NCBI RefSeq assembly: GCF_019059575.1
Contig: NW_024881519.1
Location: forward strand, 930,001-994,000
Reading direction: 5' to 3'
Length of the DNA stretch: 64,000 nucleotides
From: Amphibalanus amphitrite
Taxonomy: Eukaryota > Arthropoda > Thecostraca > Balanomorpha > Balanidae
In this document: positions 1-9,880 of the stretch, piece by piece
How the letters are laid out: the number at the start of each line of letters is the position of its first letter
Position numbering within the stretch: position 1 is the first letter of the stretch
Program-made: the position numbers and the translations under genes
The notes under the pieces: generated by a model
The model's input: only the letters and a program-made list of their open reading frames with translations
Told to the model about the DNA's origin: nothing
Database searches by the model: none

Positions 1-96
1 CAACAATTTGAATGCTATCAGGGCTCCCAGAACTTCGAATTTTTGCAACTGGTGGGGAAGTGGATTTATCGACCGACAGTTTTCCCACACGGTCGG
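1..96 (-). CDS. Possible start of the protease/pol frame, cut by the window edge
   Basis: Just past the gag stop, the -1 register on the minus strand stays open to the window edge for about 32 codons. Gypsy-like elements commonly express Pol by -1 frameshift from gag, so this is the expected place for protease. The stretch is too short to show a D-S/T-G active site, so the call rests on position and frame only. Confidence 0.35.
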
Positions 97-1425
97 TCAC
101 TGTTCGTTTCCCTGCCCTGCTGTGGGTCCAGCACTAGTCTGGTTCCGTGTGCGAGGGCACTGGCGGCGGAAATGCCCAACCATCCCGCACTCCCAGCATG
201 CCCCGGTCGGCTGTCGCCCTGCGGCCGAGGACCGGCCGGTATTCGCAGGCCGAGCCGATTCCCTCAAAGACTTTTGGAGAACGTGAAGAGCGCGCAGAAT
301 CTCGCTGAACATTTGTTTTGTTGGCGGTTCAGCCTGGTCTGCCCGCTCATCGGAATCAACCTGTCCTTGAGGAGTGTGGCTCTGTCGAATAAGAGCACCT
401 GAGACCGCAGGAAGAGAAGTCAGGCCGGCTGCTCGGCGGACAGATTCAATCTCCATAGCACTAGCCAGTGCCTGAGGCAATGTAGATGGGCGGCTCTGTC
501 TAACCGCGATATGCAGTTCGGCGTCGCCCAAGGCATCCAGGAAGTGGTCGCAAGTCAGTGAATCTCTCAAATCGACCGATGCTGAAGGATAAGCTAACGA
601 AACCATCCTTTCAATCTCCCGCGCCAGGTGTGGCAGAGTTTCGCCCGCCTCCCGCCTCCGCCGGCGCAACTGGGAACGAAACCATGGTTCCTGGTGTGCC
701 ACACCAAACCGGTCCTCCAGAGCCTTACTCAGGTGTGTGAAATCAGTTCGCTGATGCTCAGGAAGGCGGGCGAACAGCTCGAGAGCTGAGCCCTTCAGCG
801 AGGCTACAAGTAGTGCGAGCCGCTCGGACACACTCCAATGCTGTGCTGATGCAATGACGTTGAACTGAGCTATAAAGGACTCCCAGGAGCCTGAACCGTC
901 AAATTCGCCCGGCTTGGCAAACCGACGGATGTCCCCGACCGTGTCAGGACAGGCGCGGCCAGGACAGGCGGGGTGCGGACGATCCCCGGCCGCCGACCGT
1001 CCGGGATCAGCCCGACAGGTGAGCCGAGACGGATCACCCGGCGTCGAACCAACCGCACCAGGGGAAGTCACAACCACTCCTGCTACTGGCGCGTTGACCG
1101 AACAACGTAGTTGATGCATCTGCTCCTCGATTATGTCAACCCGCAATGAATAGTCCGTCAAAGCTTTCCCCAGGGACTGAACGGCGTCCAAAACAGTCGC
1201 ATTATCGACTGGACCCGCCTGCTCTCCCGGAACCGCCTGCTCACTGGGACCCACCCGCTCACCTGTACCGCTACGTGAGGCAGAAGGGAGGGACTCCTCC
1301 CGCCCGGACAGAAGAACAGCACCACCGTCGAGCATATCTTCCTCCTTGGTGGGGCCAGCCCCCGATGGAAGGGGGTTGGGTAACCGGGCGGACTGGGAAC
1401 GGGTCACTGGTCCCCCGTCAGTCAT
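97..1425 (-). CDS. gag: Gag polyprotein of Gypsy-like retrotransposon
   Basis: This frame encodes about 442 residues of a capsid/nucleocapsid polyprotein that packages element RNA in virus-like particles. The open frame extends upstream to 1470, but only through a TTG in the primer-binding site; the first ATG is at 1425. The N-terminal 150 residues are polar and low in complexity. Around residues 185-330 is a retrotransposon gag-type capsid region, with a W-E-S-F-I-A-Q-F segment, an L-L-V-A-S-L-K-G helix and a conserved L-x-x-R-F-G stretch. Near residue 410 is one CCHC zinc knuckle (C-W-E-C, then H and C with CX2CX4HX4C spacing). The stop is at 99-97, where a second frame in the -1 register is open, consistent with Gag-Pol frameshifting. 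No internal stops are seen. Confidence 0.85.
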   Translation of the reverse strand: MTDGGPVTRSQSARLPNPLPSGAGPTKEEDMLDGGAVLLSGREESLPSASRSGTGERVGPSEQAVPGEQAGPVDNATVLDAVQSLGKALTDYSLRVDIIEEQMHQLRCSVNAPVAGVVVTSPGAVGSTPGDPSRLTCRADPGRSAAGDRPHPACPGRACPDTVGDIRRFAKPGEFDGSGSWESFIAQFNVIASAQHWSVSERLALLVASLKGSALELFARLPEHQRTDFTHLSKALEDRFGVAHQEPWFRSQLRRRRREAGETLPHLAREIERMVSLAYPSASVDLRDSLTCDHFLDALGDAELHIAVRQSRPSTLPQALASAMEIESVRRAAGLTSLPAVSGALIRQSHTPQGQVDSDERADQAEPPTKQMFSEILRALHVLQKSLRESARPANTGRSSAAGRQPTGACWECGMVGHFRRQCPRTRNQTSAGPTAGQGNEQ

Positions 1426-1456
1426 GGCTATGAGCCCGGCAGCGAAAGGTAAAGAA

Positions 1457-1469
1457 ACTTCTGACACCA
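1457..1469 (-). promoter_or_regulatory. Primer-binding site, tRNA-Leu type
   Basis: The minus strand reads TGGTGTCAGAAGT, complementary to the 3' end of a eukaryotic tRNA-Leu (acceptor ending ACTTCTGACA plus CCA). It sits 2 nt after the LTR end, the normal place for the minus-strand DNA primer site. Confidence 0.8.
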
Positions 1470-1471
1470 AA

Positions 1472-1961
1472 TGTTACGTACGTCAGTGCTTTAATAATAG
1501 GCAGTACGTTAAATTACAATGTATTTTACATGTACATTACAATGTTGGTTGAACACCCTTAATTAGACAATCAGAATATAACCTGGAAACGCCCCCTACT
1601 ATTTCCTAAGTCCGACCGGGCTATGGGAGTGGGCATGGGACAGAAGGCTGGCAGTATCGTGATCACCGACCAGTCTCCAGGAGAGGTGTGCAGCTAGGGC
1701 GCAAGAACCCTGAACTGACCCAGGTCACCCGGTCGGCCTCTTATATAGGCGCCGGCCGCGGGCCGGCGGCGCGCCGACCGCGCATGCGCCGCGACCCGCC
1801 CCGGGCCGCGAGCGCCGCGACCCGTCCCGGGCCGTCCCGGCTCTGCGAGGCCGGCCGGCGAGCACGCTTAATAATGCGACACAGGATGTAACAGAAAATA
1901 ACAACGCAAGATAACAGCAAATAACACAGCGTAACACAATAACAGATAGCACAGCGTAACA
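1472..1961 (-). repeat. 5' LTR of the Gypsy-like element
   Basis: The 490-bp LTR has inverted terminal heptamers TGTTACG/CGTAACA and the canonical TG...CA ends. On the minus strand it holds a TATATAA box (1747-1741) and an ATTAAA polyadenylation-type signal (1495-1490), giving a plausible U3-R-U5 layout. The inner boundary at 1472 is firm because the PBS follows. The outer boundary at 1961 is inferred from the terminal inverted repeat; a similar GTAACA at about 1935 is an alternative. Confidence 0.65.
1741..1747 (-). promoter_or_regulatory. TATA box of the LTR promoter
   Basis: TATATAA on the minus strand lies mid-LTR, about 250 nt upstream of the ATTAAA signal and in front of a GC-balanced U5-like stretch. 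This is the usual place for the RNA polymerase II promoter that drives the genomic transcript. Confidence 0.45.
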
Positions 1962-2039
1962 ATACCTATTTTGTTCATATTGCGGACAGTCAGTTTGGGG
2001 GAATTTCTAGCGCTTTTTCAGGCTGCCGGCCTACAGTGC

Positions 2040-2900
2040 GACGGTCGCCGAGGCAGACGGCGGTCGCCGACGAAGGCAGACGACAGTCGTCGACGAAGAC
2101 AGACGACGGCCGTCGACGAGACAGCAGACGGCCACCGACGTAACAGGATACGGTCGTCGACGAAGCGGCCGACGATCGCCGACGAGACAGACGACGGTCG
2201 CCGAGGCAGACGACGGTCGCCGAGGCAGACGGCGGTCGCCGACGAAGGCAGACGACGGTCGTCGGCGAAGACAGACGACGGTCGTCGACGAAGACAGACG
2301 ACGGTCGTCGACGAAGACAGACGACGGTCGTCGACGAGACAGCAGACGGCCGCCGACGTAACAGGAGACGGTCGTCGACGAAGCGGCCGACGATACGGTC
2401 GTCGACGAAGACAGACGACAGCCGTCGACGAAGACAGACGACGGTCGTCGACGAAGACAGACGACGGTCGTCGACGAGACAGCAGACGGCCGCCGACGTA
2501 ACAGGAGACGGTCGTCGACGAAGCGGCCGACGATCGCCGACGAGACAGACGACGGCCGCTGACGAGACAGACGACGGTCTCCGAGGCAGACTGCGGTCGC
2601 CGACGAAGGCAGACGACAGTCGTCGACGAAGACAGACGACGGTCGTCGACGAGACAGCAGACGGCCACCGACGTAACAGGAGACGGTCGCCGACGAACGG
2701 CCGCCGACGATACAGATGACGGTCGCTGACGAAGGCAGACGGCGGCCGCCGACGAAGGCAGACGACGGTCGTCGACGAAGACAGACGAGGTAGACAGCGG
2801 CCGCCGACGATCGTCGACGCAGGAGACGGTCGCCGATGAAGCGGCGACGATCGTCGACGAAGCGGGCGACGGTAGCCGACGAAGCCGACGACAGTCACCA
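2040..2900. repeat. GC-rich 23-bp minisatellite with higher-order structure
   Basis: The core GGTCGTCGACGAAGACAGAC recurs with a 23-bp period (clear at 2280-2345 and 2400-2480). A longer motif (GACAGCAGACGGCC, a GTAACAGGA stretch, GAAGCGGCCGACGAT) returns at about 2110, 2340, 2480 and 2655, so monomers are grouped into higher-order blocks. Lack of stop codons produces long frames on both strands, but 23 is not divisible by 3 and composition is repetitive, so I do not treat them as genes. Confidence 0.85.
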
Positions 2901-3329
2901 ACCAGCACACGCGACACGCCGACACAGCACACGCCGACGACGGCCGTCACACGGTTGGGCCTCAGCGACGCAGGCGACAGCGTCAATGAATCGGCCGATG
3001 GTTCCCGACGGCAGACTGGTGTCAGAGGACGTCACAAACGTTTACACAACGAGCTGACAGGTGACGCTGACCAGTGGTAGATGTCACAGGTGAGCAGCAG
3101 ATTATTACTGTCCACGGCAGATGACGTCACTCACGGCTCGCATACGGTGTCGATTCACGGCCCTTGAATAGATCACAGCACAGTCGATCCACTGACGGTG
3201 TGTCACAGACGCCGATGCCGACGACGAGCACTTGACTTGACGATACTGTCGCGACAGATGAAAGCGTGCTTTCGTAGGTCGACAGAACTGCTTCGAAGCA
3301 GCGCTGTGATGAGTCCCGTCTAGCAGCGG
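2901..3329. other. Putative leader of the second LTR element, no gene seen
   Basis: This stretch lies between the tRNA-Pro PBS and the minisatellite. It shows no recognisable coding domain on either strand. Confidence 0.3.
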
Positions 3330-3347
3330 ATCCCGGACGAGCCCCCA
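3330..3347 (-). promoter_or_regulatory. Primer-binding site, tRNA-Pro type
   Basis: The minus strand reads TGGGGGCTCGTCCGGGAT, the classic sequence complementary to the 3' end of tRNA-Pro that primes many retroviruses and LTR elements. It sits 4 nt after the proposed LTR end at 3352. Confidence 0.75.
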
Positions 3348-3351
3348 GAAA

Positions 3352-3816
3352 TGTTGGCGTTCAACATTTGATTCTCGTTTCGCCGCTGCCAGTCCGAAAC
3401 TCCACCGAATGTCTTCTTGCTGTATTCCACCACGGACAATGCACACGCACAACCTGCTCTCACCAACTCAACGGTCCAACAACGCGCCCACCCCGCGTCC
3501 GGTACAGCCACGGCAACGGCGCCCCAGGCGGCGCGTCCGGCTCGCGCAAAGGCGCGGCCAGCGCCGCGGACCGGGGAGGATGGCTGCCAACGGCCGGCCG
3601 CCCGGTCACCGGAGCCGAGCCAGTCCCACGCAGAGGCGGAGCCAGGGACCGCCGCCAACTGACCGGCTCAGCCAGCGGCGCGGCGAGGTGCCGGGACCGG
3701 GGCCACGCGCCACAGCACAGACGCGCCGTAACCGTCACAACACAACACAACGCCGCGCAGTGGTGTACGAAGCTTCACCTGTATCAATACATTATTGAGG
3801 GTTCATGATACCAACA
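3352..3816 (-). repeat. LTR of the second LTR element
   Basis: The 465-bp segment has inverted ends TGTTGG/CCAACA. The inner edge at 3352 is fixed by the PBS. The outer edge at 3816 is inferred from the terminal hexamer; it falls at the start of a run of TACCAAA-like short repeats, which makes it uncertain. Confidence 0.5.
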
Positions 3817-3980
3817 AAATACCAAACACATTACGATTCAAATACCAAATACCAAGCTGGTATCGGTTTGGTATCGGTATACCAAAAAGTTGGTATCCGA
3901 TTGACATCTCTAGTCCCAACCATATCCTTCCCCCGCCTCCCCCCTTCCTTAGCGTCAGTTTGTCAAAACAACACCTGCAC
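3817..3980. other. TACCAAA-type short repeats, no gene
   Basis: Variants of ATACCAAA and its complement TTTGGTAT recur up to about 3900, followed by pyrimidine-rich sequence. A TGACATCTCTA stretch at about 3905 resembles a hAT-type terminus, but no partner end is found. Confidence 0.4.
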
Positions 3981-3984
3981 AACT

Positions 3985-4058
3985 CTGTCTTTCTCTCCCT
4001 CTCTCTCGCTCACTCTCTCTCTCCCTCTCTCTCTCTTTCTCTCTCTCTCTCTTTCTCA

Positions 4059-4098
<40 letters not shown>

Positions 4099-4125
4099 TT
4101 ACCTACTCTCTCCTCTCTCTCCCTT
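3985..4125. repeat. (CT)n microsatellite
   Basis: About 140 bp of imperfect CT dinucleotides with occasional T insertions. It creates serine/leucine-only frames that are not genes. Confidence 0.95.
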
Positions 4126-4374
4126 TCATCTCAAGCCGCCACGTGTTCGCCCGCGCCGCGTCGCCTACTAACTGATAAGATGTCTTATCAGTATCCCTTC
4201 CCCTTTTATCTTTAACGCCTGTCCCGAGCCGTCGCACTAGCTCGGGGCGTCTGCATCGTTCCCTTACCGCTGACATGACGCCTTATCAATGAGTAGGACA
4301 TAAGTACTACCACATCAATGCCTATAAAAAACAATATTTTGGTGGGCTTCAGCATAGCAAGAAAGACTATGTTT
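4126..4374. other. Unassigned sequence
   Basis: Ordinary composition with a short hairpin (ACTGATAAG...CTTATCAGT near 4170). No gene or element is recognised. Confidence 0.3.
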
Positions 4375-4906
4375 TTAACTCGCGCACCGACGGGTATCGC
4401 ACCGGCGGATATCGGCCCCCCTGAGGTTTTTCACGAATAGCGGGAGAGCCGCGAAATTTGGTACGACTATTCTCTGATCAATTTTACACATGGTGTGCAG
4501 GTTTGAACCTCCTACCTTTTAAGGTCAGGTCACCAGGCAGTGGCGCAGCCAGAACTCTGGCGACGGGGGTGAGAGACGTTCGCGATGGGCCCCCCAGCAA
4601 AGTGGGCCCCCTCAACCTAATGGGGGCCCCTTACCAACAACGAAAGGTCAGATCATTGTCCTGATCATTACCAGCCAAATCGGGGAAAAGAACAAATATC
4701 TCTTGATCTGAAGAGGCACGTAAAAAACAACAGCATATTTACAGAAACACGACAATTCTGCCCATATTTGATGGACAGCGTGCAATTGATGGCCAGCGGC
4801 CGCTCAAATGGGTCGGGCTAGGTCAAAAAGCTTTTAAAAAAGCTCAACATCAGTTTTGCAACTCGGTATTACTTTTGATATAGGAGACGAGGTAGAGTAA
4901 TGAAAT

Positions 4907-5525
4907 ACATTTATTACATGGACACTGGAAATTGACCGTCGACTGATTTGATCATATAAGCATGAGCCCATCCATTCGGCATCGGCACAGCAACATCTTT
5001 AAAGCGATCAGCTGCCTACGTGTAGAGCAGAACGCATACAAAATTCACACTTTACATGAGCATTGAGCAGGCCACGGTCCGCTCAAATCCTGGACCTGCT
5101 GTTGAGAGTCGGACACGCGCACGCTCCGGGACAGCACAGGGAAGAGGACCGCGAGCGTGTCATGCGCAGCTCCTCTCGACAGCCGTCCGCAGGGGTCAGT
5201 GGTGGTGGGTGGTCCCGTGGGTCAGCCACTGAGTCCAGCGGCGGCCCCGCAGCAGACTCGTCATCCGGTGCCTCGATTGACGGAGTGCTCATGCTCGGGG
5301 TCAGCCTGGACGATGGCGTCGGTGACGGTCCCGGTCTGTTGGCCGCTGCTGGTTTAGCTGTGGCCAGCACGGAGGCAGCGTTGCCCCTTGCCACAGCGAT
5401 TGAAACCCTTTGTGCCAGCCAGACTGTTTCTCGTTTGTCCCCGGTGCGGCACGTCAGCCGACGGCCAAGCTCCTTCATGAGACCTGTGGCCGCCGGATTC
5501 ATGAGACCTGTGGCCGTAATGAAAT
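4907..5525 (-). mobile_element. Retro-insertion inside hAT no. 1 (10-bp TSD)
   Basis: GTAATGAAAT occurs at 4897-4906 and again at 5516-5525, flanking about 609 bp that is absent from the related hAT copy at 41311-48508 (empty site at about 41658). The minus strand of the insert starts within an open frame and ends with AATAAA about 10 nt before the insertion edge, as expected of a 5'-truncated reverse-transcribed RNA. No poly(A) tail is present, so a tail-less non-LTR element or a trimmed processed transcript is possible. Confidence 0.6.
5083..5514 (-). pseudogene. C-terminal protein fragment carried by the retro-insertion
   Basis: The frame is open from the insertion edge to a stop at 5083. 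Its first half looks like a folded domain: an E-L-G-R-R-L segment, then K-R-E-T-V-W-L-A-Q-R-V, then A-R-G-N-A-A-S-V-L. The rest is a proline/serine-rich tail. A short in-phase duplication of an ATG-L-M-N-P-A-A-like unit lies at the 5' edge. I do not recognise the family with certainty. The Q-R...R-G-N-A pattern recurs at C-termini of multicopy transposon-encoded proteins, so a mobile-element origin is more likely than a host gene. It is truncated and has no promoter of its own. Confidence 0.4.
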
Positions 5526-6824
5526 TGTCTTGAAGGTGTTAATCATCCATACGGATCAGTTGATGACCATCATGAACTTTTCAAGTAAAGGCATGACCTT
5601 GATCTGCGGTCACATTTTGAAGTTGAACTTTTTATGTGAAATTATAGGTGTTAACATTCGATGCATGTTAACGAGAGAATGATGACAAAGTAAGTGTCTC
5701 ATAATTTTTCTCACCAAAGTTCTTGCAAAAATTCTTAGCAAAACTATTTTGGTAAAATGCGACTATTTAGATGGTTTTGCCCTCTGCTCTGTTTCCAAAC
5801 CATTGACATGAGGCATTGAGGTCAAATAGTCTTAAATGCGAAAGCGTTTTGAAAGGCCTATCGAATGAGTTGTTCCGCTAAGCTCTAGCTCTTTGGTTCA
5901 CGAGTTATACGGTTATTTGTGAAAATATAAAAAACAAGAATATTTTCGTCGTAATCTTGTCTTTGTGTTTATCATAATTTTATCATAATTTCATCTTCAA
6001 TAACCTCAGCGATGACCTAATCGAAAAATGACCTGTACGATTCTGAAGCATCCTACAGCTATCTGTTGCTTTTCTCGTCTTTCTAGCCTTCTTAAATTAT
6101 GATCGGGTTTGGCCGATACGCCCCCCCCCCTCCCATGGCTGATTGCACACGTTAGAGAGCTATCGAACCCACTTTCAGCGCGCTATAGCTTTATATGTCC
6201 TCGAGTGTCGAATTAGGCGAAACTTTTCCTTCGATGAACATGATGACGTGGGCTTTGGTCTGAACTGCAACATGACTGAAGTAATTTCTCCATGAATTTC
6301 GACGCTCTTTAGAAAGCCGCCTACCGCCGCACTTGTCGCTACGTGACCCTGGAGTCAGGTTAGAAGGGAATATTCAAACACCCCTAAGGGGCGTAAAACT
6401 GGAAAGCCTGGGGCCCTGCTCTGCGGGGCGCGGTCGAGCTAGGCTAGAGCCAGTTCGGGATGTTTACAAGCCCACGTAAAGCCCTCAAGAATCTGCATAG
6501 AGCACAGGCCTTCCAAGACTTGGGGGTTTAGATATCAACAATCGACATGGTCTTTTGAGACCTGCGTGGTGGCTATCAGAGGTCGGTGGGCCCCTCAAAA
6601 GCCGGTGCAGGACCCTCAGGTGTCAGTTTGGAGCCATTATGGACCGGTGTGGAGTCCTGATGAATGTCTAGGCGTCAAACCCCTAGACGTCAGGGTGGGG
6701 CCGGGCGGTGAGGCAGGTACAGGCCTGAAGAGAAGAGGAATTTTCAGATGTCGGCTTGGCATCTTAAGGGCCCTGCATGGCTTTCTCAGAGGCTGACATA
6801 TCGTACTGCGGGAGCTCCATGAGC

Positions 6825-8040
6825 CAGGGCCTCGTCTAAGAGATTTTCACTGGGGGGCCAGAGACTCGAGGAGCCAAACCTAGGGTACCCCCAAATTCAG
6901 TTTTCTCACCGGATTTAGGCCACTTATTTTTCATCACTGCCCTGAAAACTGATGAACTTTTTTTAACGCTAAATAAAAAAAAATATAGTAGACCATCCGA
7001 CTCATGCCTCTGCACTAGCTTATAACCCCCTCACATTGCCCCACCAGACAGTAATAATGATACAAAGAATGAAACCTTAGTTTTGGACCCGCTACACCTT
7101 TTTTAAGTCGGTCATTTGTTTACGATTTCAGCCTCTCATGAATGCATTACTGTTCGTAGGAGTTCAAATTTAACGACTTATTCCCGTTTATCTAAGAATC
7201 TTGCTACCGTTATGGCTATAAGGGAGCCATCACATATTTGTATGCGCTCCTGCTCCTCTGTTCGTGCAAGGTAGAGTTAAGAACGTTGAAATCAAGGAAA
7301 TCAAATATTTTCTGAGAATAATCGAGCGAAATGGACAATTGACGCCCTCGAATGACCTGAACATTGATCTTATCTTAGCAATTTATTACGACAACACCGG
7401 CTTCTAATGGGCCCCGCCGGCTTATGAGCGTCAGGTGCCGAGCTCTGATGGCCAGTGCCAGCTTCTGGACCCACGTTGGCCTCTGTTAGCCCACACTAGT
7501 CTTTCCCGTCCCCAGAGACAGACCACCAGGCTGAGCTTACGATCACCCAGAATGGGAGCCTGCTTCATTACTATTAGGATCTACTCTTACCGCACACCGC
7601 GCGGTGACCGTCCAGCCAGAAGTTCGACGTCGCGTAGTGAGGACGACGATAGGTAGAAAGAAACAACAGATTGACGCCCCGAGGATAGAAACAACAGGAG
7701 AATACGTGAAAGAGAATATGCGGACATGGAGTTAGGTCGCCTGAAAACCCGAAATGTAACTATTGCTGAGCGAAAAAAGCAATGGTATCAGGTAAACAAA
7801 ATAAACACGTGAAAACAGTGAGAGGTAATCGGGTATATTAATGTGCTCTGCAATGCATTGCATCCATGTTTCGTTTACGCATTTGTTTTCATGTGCACTG
7901 ATGCTTTGCAGTAAAAATTCGTTTGCCTTTTCGCTTTTGCCGGCCCCCCCAGCAGTGACATTTTTACCCTGACTGGGGGGGCCAGGCCGGTGACTGCGGG
8001 GGTTTGGCCCCCCCCAGTTAACATGTTAGACGAGGCCTTG
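6825..8040. mobile_element. Non-autonomous hAT transposon no. 2, nested in hAT no. 1
   Basis: The ends are CAGGGCCTCGTCTAA and TTAGACGAGGCCTTG (14 of 15 complementary). The 8-bp duplication CCATGAGC is exact (6817-6824 and 8041-8048). The related hAT copy in the tandem unit has a single CCATGAGC at the matching place (about 47451), an empty site proving insertion. The 1216-bp body has no recognisable transposase. Confidence 0.92.
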
Positions 8041-8279
8041 CCATGAGCCTCAAAAACCTCTATGGGCCCCTTACGCCTGGGGTAGGCTTCCTGAAGCATA
8101 AAATCTCTGAGTCTTGAGATGGGCCCATTAGACATGAACTGGGCCATCAATATACATGTGGTGAGTTGACCTGTATCAAACATGATATCGGCTCAATCAG
8201 GATTGGGATAGGCCCTCTCAGACCCAGACCACGCACGGAGTACGGACCCTCCCAGTTCCCACACATAGGATGATCCTTT

Positions 8280-9060
8280 CATTCCTGGGATGAGTCTTCT
8301 CAGGCCTGAACTGGGCCCTCTCAGACCTGAAATGGGCCCCTCTCAAGCCTGAAGTGGACCCTCTCAGGCCTCAAATAGGTCCTCTAGGGTCTGAAATGGG
8401 CCCTCTCAGGCCTGACATTAGCCCTCTCAGACCTGAAATGGGCCCCTCTCAGGCCTCAAATAGGACCTCAAGCGCCTGAAATGGGCCCTCTCAGGCCTGA
8501 CATTAGCCCTCTCAGACCTGAAATAGGCCCTATCAGACCTGAAATGGGCCCCCTCAGCCCGGAAATGGTCCCTATCATGTCGAAAAAGGGCCCCCTCATA
8601 CCGTAACTGGGCCCTCTCAGGTCTGAAATGGTGCCTCTTATGCCTGAAATGGGCCCCTCTCAGGCCTCAAACGGACCCTCTCTGGCCTCAAACGGGCCCT
8701 CTCTGGCCCCAAACAGGCCCTCTAGGGCATGAAATGGGCCCTCTCAAGCTTGAAATGGGCTCCCTCAGGCCTGAAATGGGCCCCCTTAGGCCTGAAATGG
8801 ACCCCTCTCAGGCCTGAAATGGGCCCTATCAGGCCTCAAACATGTCCTCTAGGGCATGAAATGGGCCCCCTCAGGCCTGAAATGGGCCCTCACAGGCATC
8901 AAATGGGTCCTCTCAGGCCTGAAATGGGCCCCTCTCAAGCTTCAACTGGGCCCTTCAGGCCTGAAATGGGCCCTCACAGACCTGAAATGGGCCCTCTCAG
9001 GCCTGAAATGGCCCTCTCATGCCATGGAACGGGCCCTCCTAGGCCTTCGATTAGTTCAAT
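8280..9060. repeat. GGCC-rich minisatellite inside hAT no. 1
   Basis: A degenerate unit of about 20-22 bp, GGCCTGAAATGGGCCCTCTC with variants, is repeated more than 30 times. It yields frames of recurring K-W-A-P-x-G-L type that are not proteins. The same array recurs at about 47690-48250 and 59470-60030. Confidence 0.9.
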
Positions 9061-9705
9061 CGGGCCTTGGATGTATACCCCAGTAAACCATAAAATGGGA
9101 CTATGAATCCTAAAGGGGGGGCTATCAGGCCTGAAAACTGTTTTTCAGTCCTATGACGGACCTTGACATTAGTGACAAAAAAAAAATTGTCAGGCTGCAT
9201 AACGTTACCGTTCGAATCGACGGTGGGCCCCTAGGATAAGAGACGGGGGTGAGATCTCACCCCTTTCACCCCCCCCCCCTGGCTGCGCCACTGTCACCAG
9301 GTCACTTTGAATGACCTAACCTCAAGTCACTTTTTTGCAACTTTGTCACCGTGCCAGAGCTACAGTAGATGTCAGAGGCCTTTGAAAGTCGCAGGATGTT
9401 ATTAGGTCATTAGTAGTTACAATTTGTATATCTCGGAATTTTGATATCGGTGACCTAAGGACAGGTCAATTTCTCGACCTCCCCATTATAAGTCAATGGG
9501 GGAAAAATCAGCTCCCTGTTTTTACCACTAAAACGGGTCGGAGTGGCACCATATACCATACATGACTTTATATACGATCAAACTTCACTACCTTGAGGTC
9601 TGTTTTGCTGTTGGGCTGCTGTAAGGTCATGTGACGTCATCAAAGTTCACCAGCGGTTTTTTGTCAATAACTCCGTACAGGAACAAGATACAGCCGCGCC
9701 GATGG

Positions 9706-9805
9706 TCTCATCGTGTTCAGCTCGTCAAGACGCATCGAATGATATACATGATGACCTCGAGAACACGTGACCTGAGGTCAACCTTTGACCTTGACTTATC
9801 GAGGT

Positions 9806-9847
<42 letters not shown>

Positions 9848-9880
9848 TTCGATGCGGATTGACGAGAGGATCACGATGAT
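9706..9880. repeat. Inverted repeat around a (TA)n tract
   Basis: GACGCATCGAATGATATA (about 9729-9746) returns in complementary form as TATATCATTCGATGCGG (about 9840-9856), with further complementary bases outward. Between them are AGGTCA repeats and about 37 bp of pure TA (9809-9845). This is part of the TTAA element; related CATTCGACGCGTCTCGACGA segments occur near 45380, 51340, 57165 and 63120. Confidence 0.7.

Larger units (their letters stand above)
1..1961 (-). mobile_element. Gypsy-like (Metaviridae) LTR retrotransposon, 5' part, cut by the window edge
   Basis: Read on the minus strand the parts come in retroelement order: a 490-bp LTR (1961 to 1472), a 2-nt spacer, a primer-binding site matching the 3' end of tRNA-Leu (1469 to 1457), then a gag frame (1425 to 97). 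A second open frame in the -1 register runs to the window edge. The pol gene and 3' LTR must lie left of position 1, so target duplication and LTR-LTR divergence cannot be checked. Gag is uninterrupted, which suggests a fairly young copy. The gag type and gene order fit Gypsy-like elements; clade is not resolved. Confidence 0.85.
1962..3816 (-). mobile_element. Remnant of a second LTR retrotransposon (LTR, PBS, minisatellite body)
   Basis: An LTR (3352-3816) and a tRNA-Pro type primer-binding site (3330-3347) lie on the minus strand. Downstream on that strand, where leader and gag are expected, there is about 0.4 kb of unassigned sequence and then a 23-bp minisatellite. No gag or pol frame is seen before the Gypsy-like element's LTR begins at 1961. 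Either the minisatellite expanded in the leader and the rest was displaced, or the body has been deleted. The second LTR is not in the window. Confidence 0.5.
4538..9293. mobile_element. Non-autonomous hAT transposon no. 1, perfect 8-bp TSD
   Basis: The ends are perfect 15-bp inverted repeats, CAGTGGCGCAGCCAG and CTGGCTGCGCCACTG. They are flanked by an identical 8-bp duplication, TCACCAGG (4530-4537 and 9294-9301). TIR type and TSD length are diagnostic of the hAT superfamily. The 4.76-kb body has no transposase (no RW-E triad or dimerisation region seen) and carries two younger insertions (4907-5525 and 6825-8040) plus a GGCC-rich minisatellite (8280-9060). A relative sits in each copy of the 11.8-kb tandem unit (41311-48508 and 53113-60289). 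Confidence 0.93.

Noticed and set aside
1990..2986. Two minus-strand frames over 300 codons
   Set aside because: They lie in the 23-bp minisatellite, are Arg/Asp/Val-repetitive, and are mirrored by an open frame on the other strand.
3880..3925. hAT terminus TGACATCTCTA
   Set aside because: No complementary left end or 8-bp duplication could be found nearby.
8729..9106. 125-codon frame with repeated Met-Gly-Pro units
   Set aside because: Minisatellite inside hAT no. 1; units vary at random.
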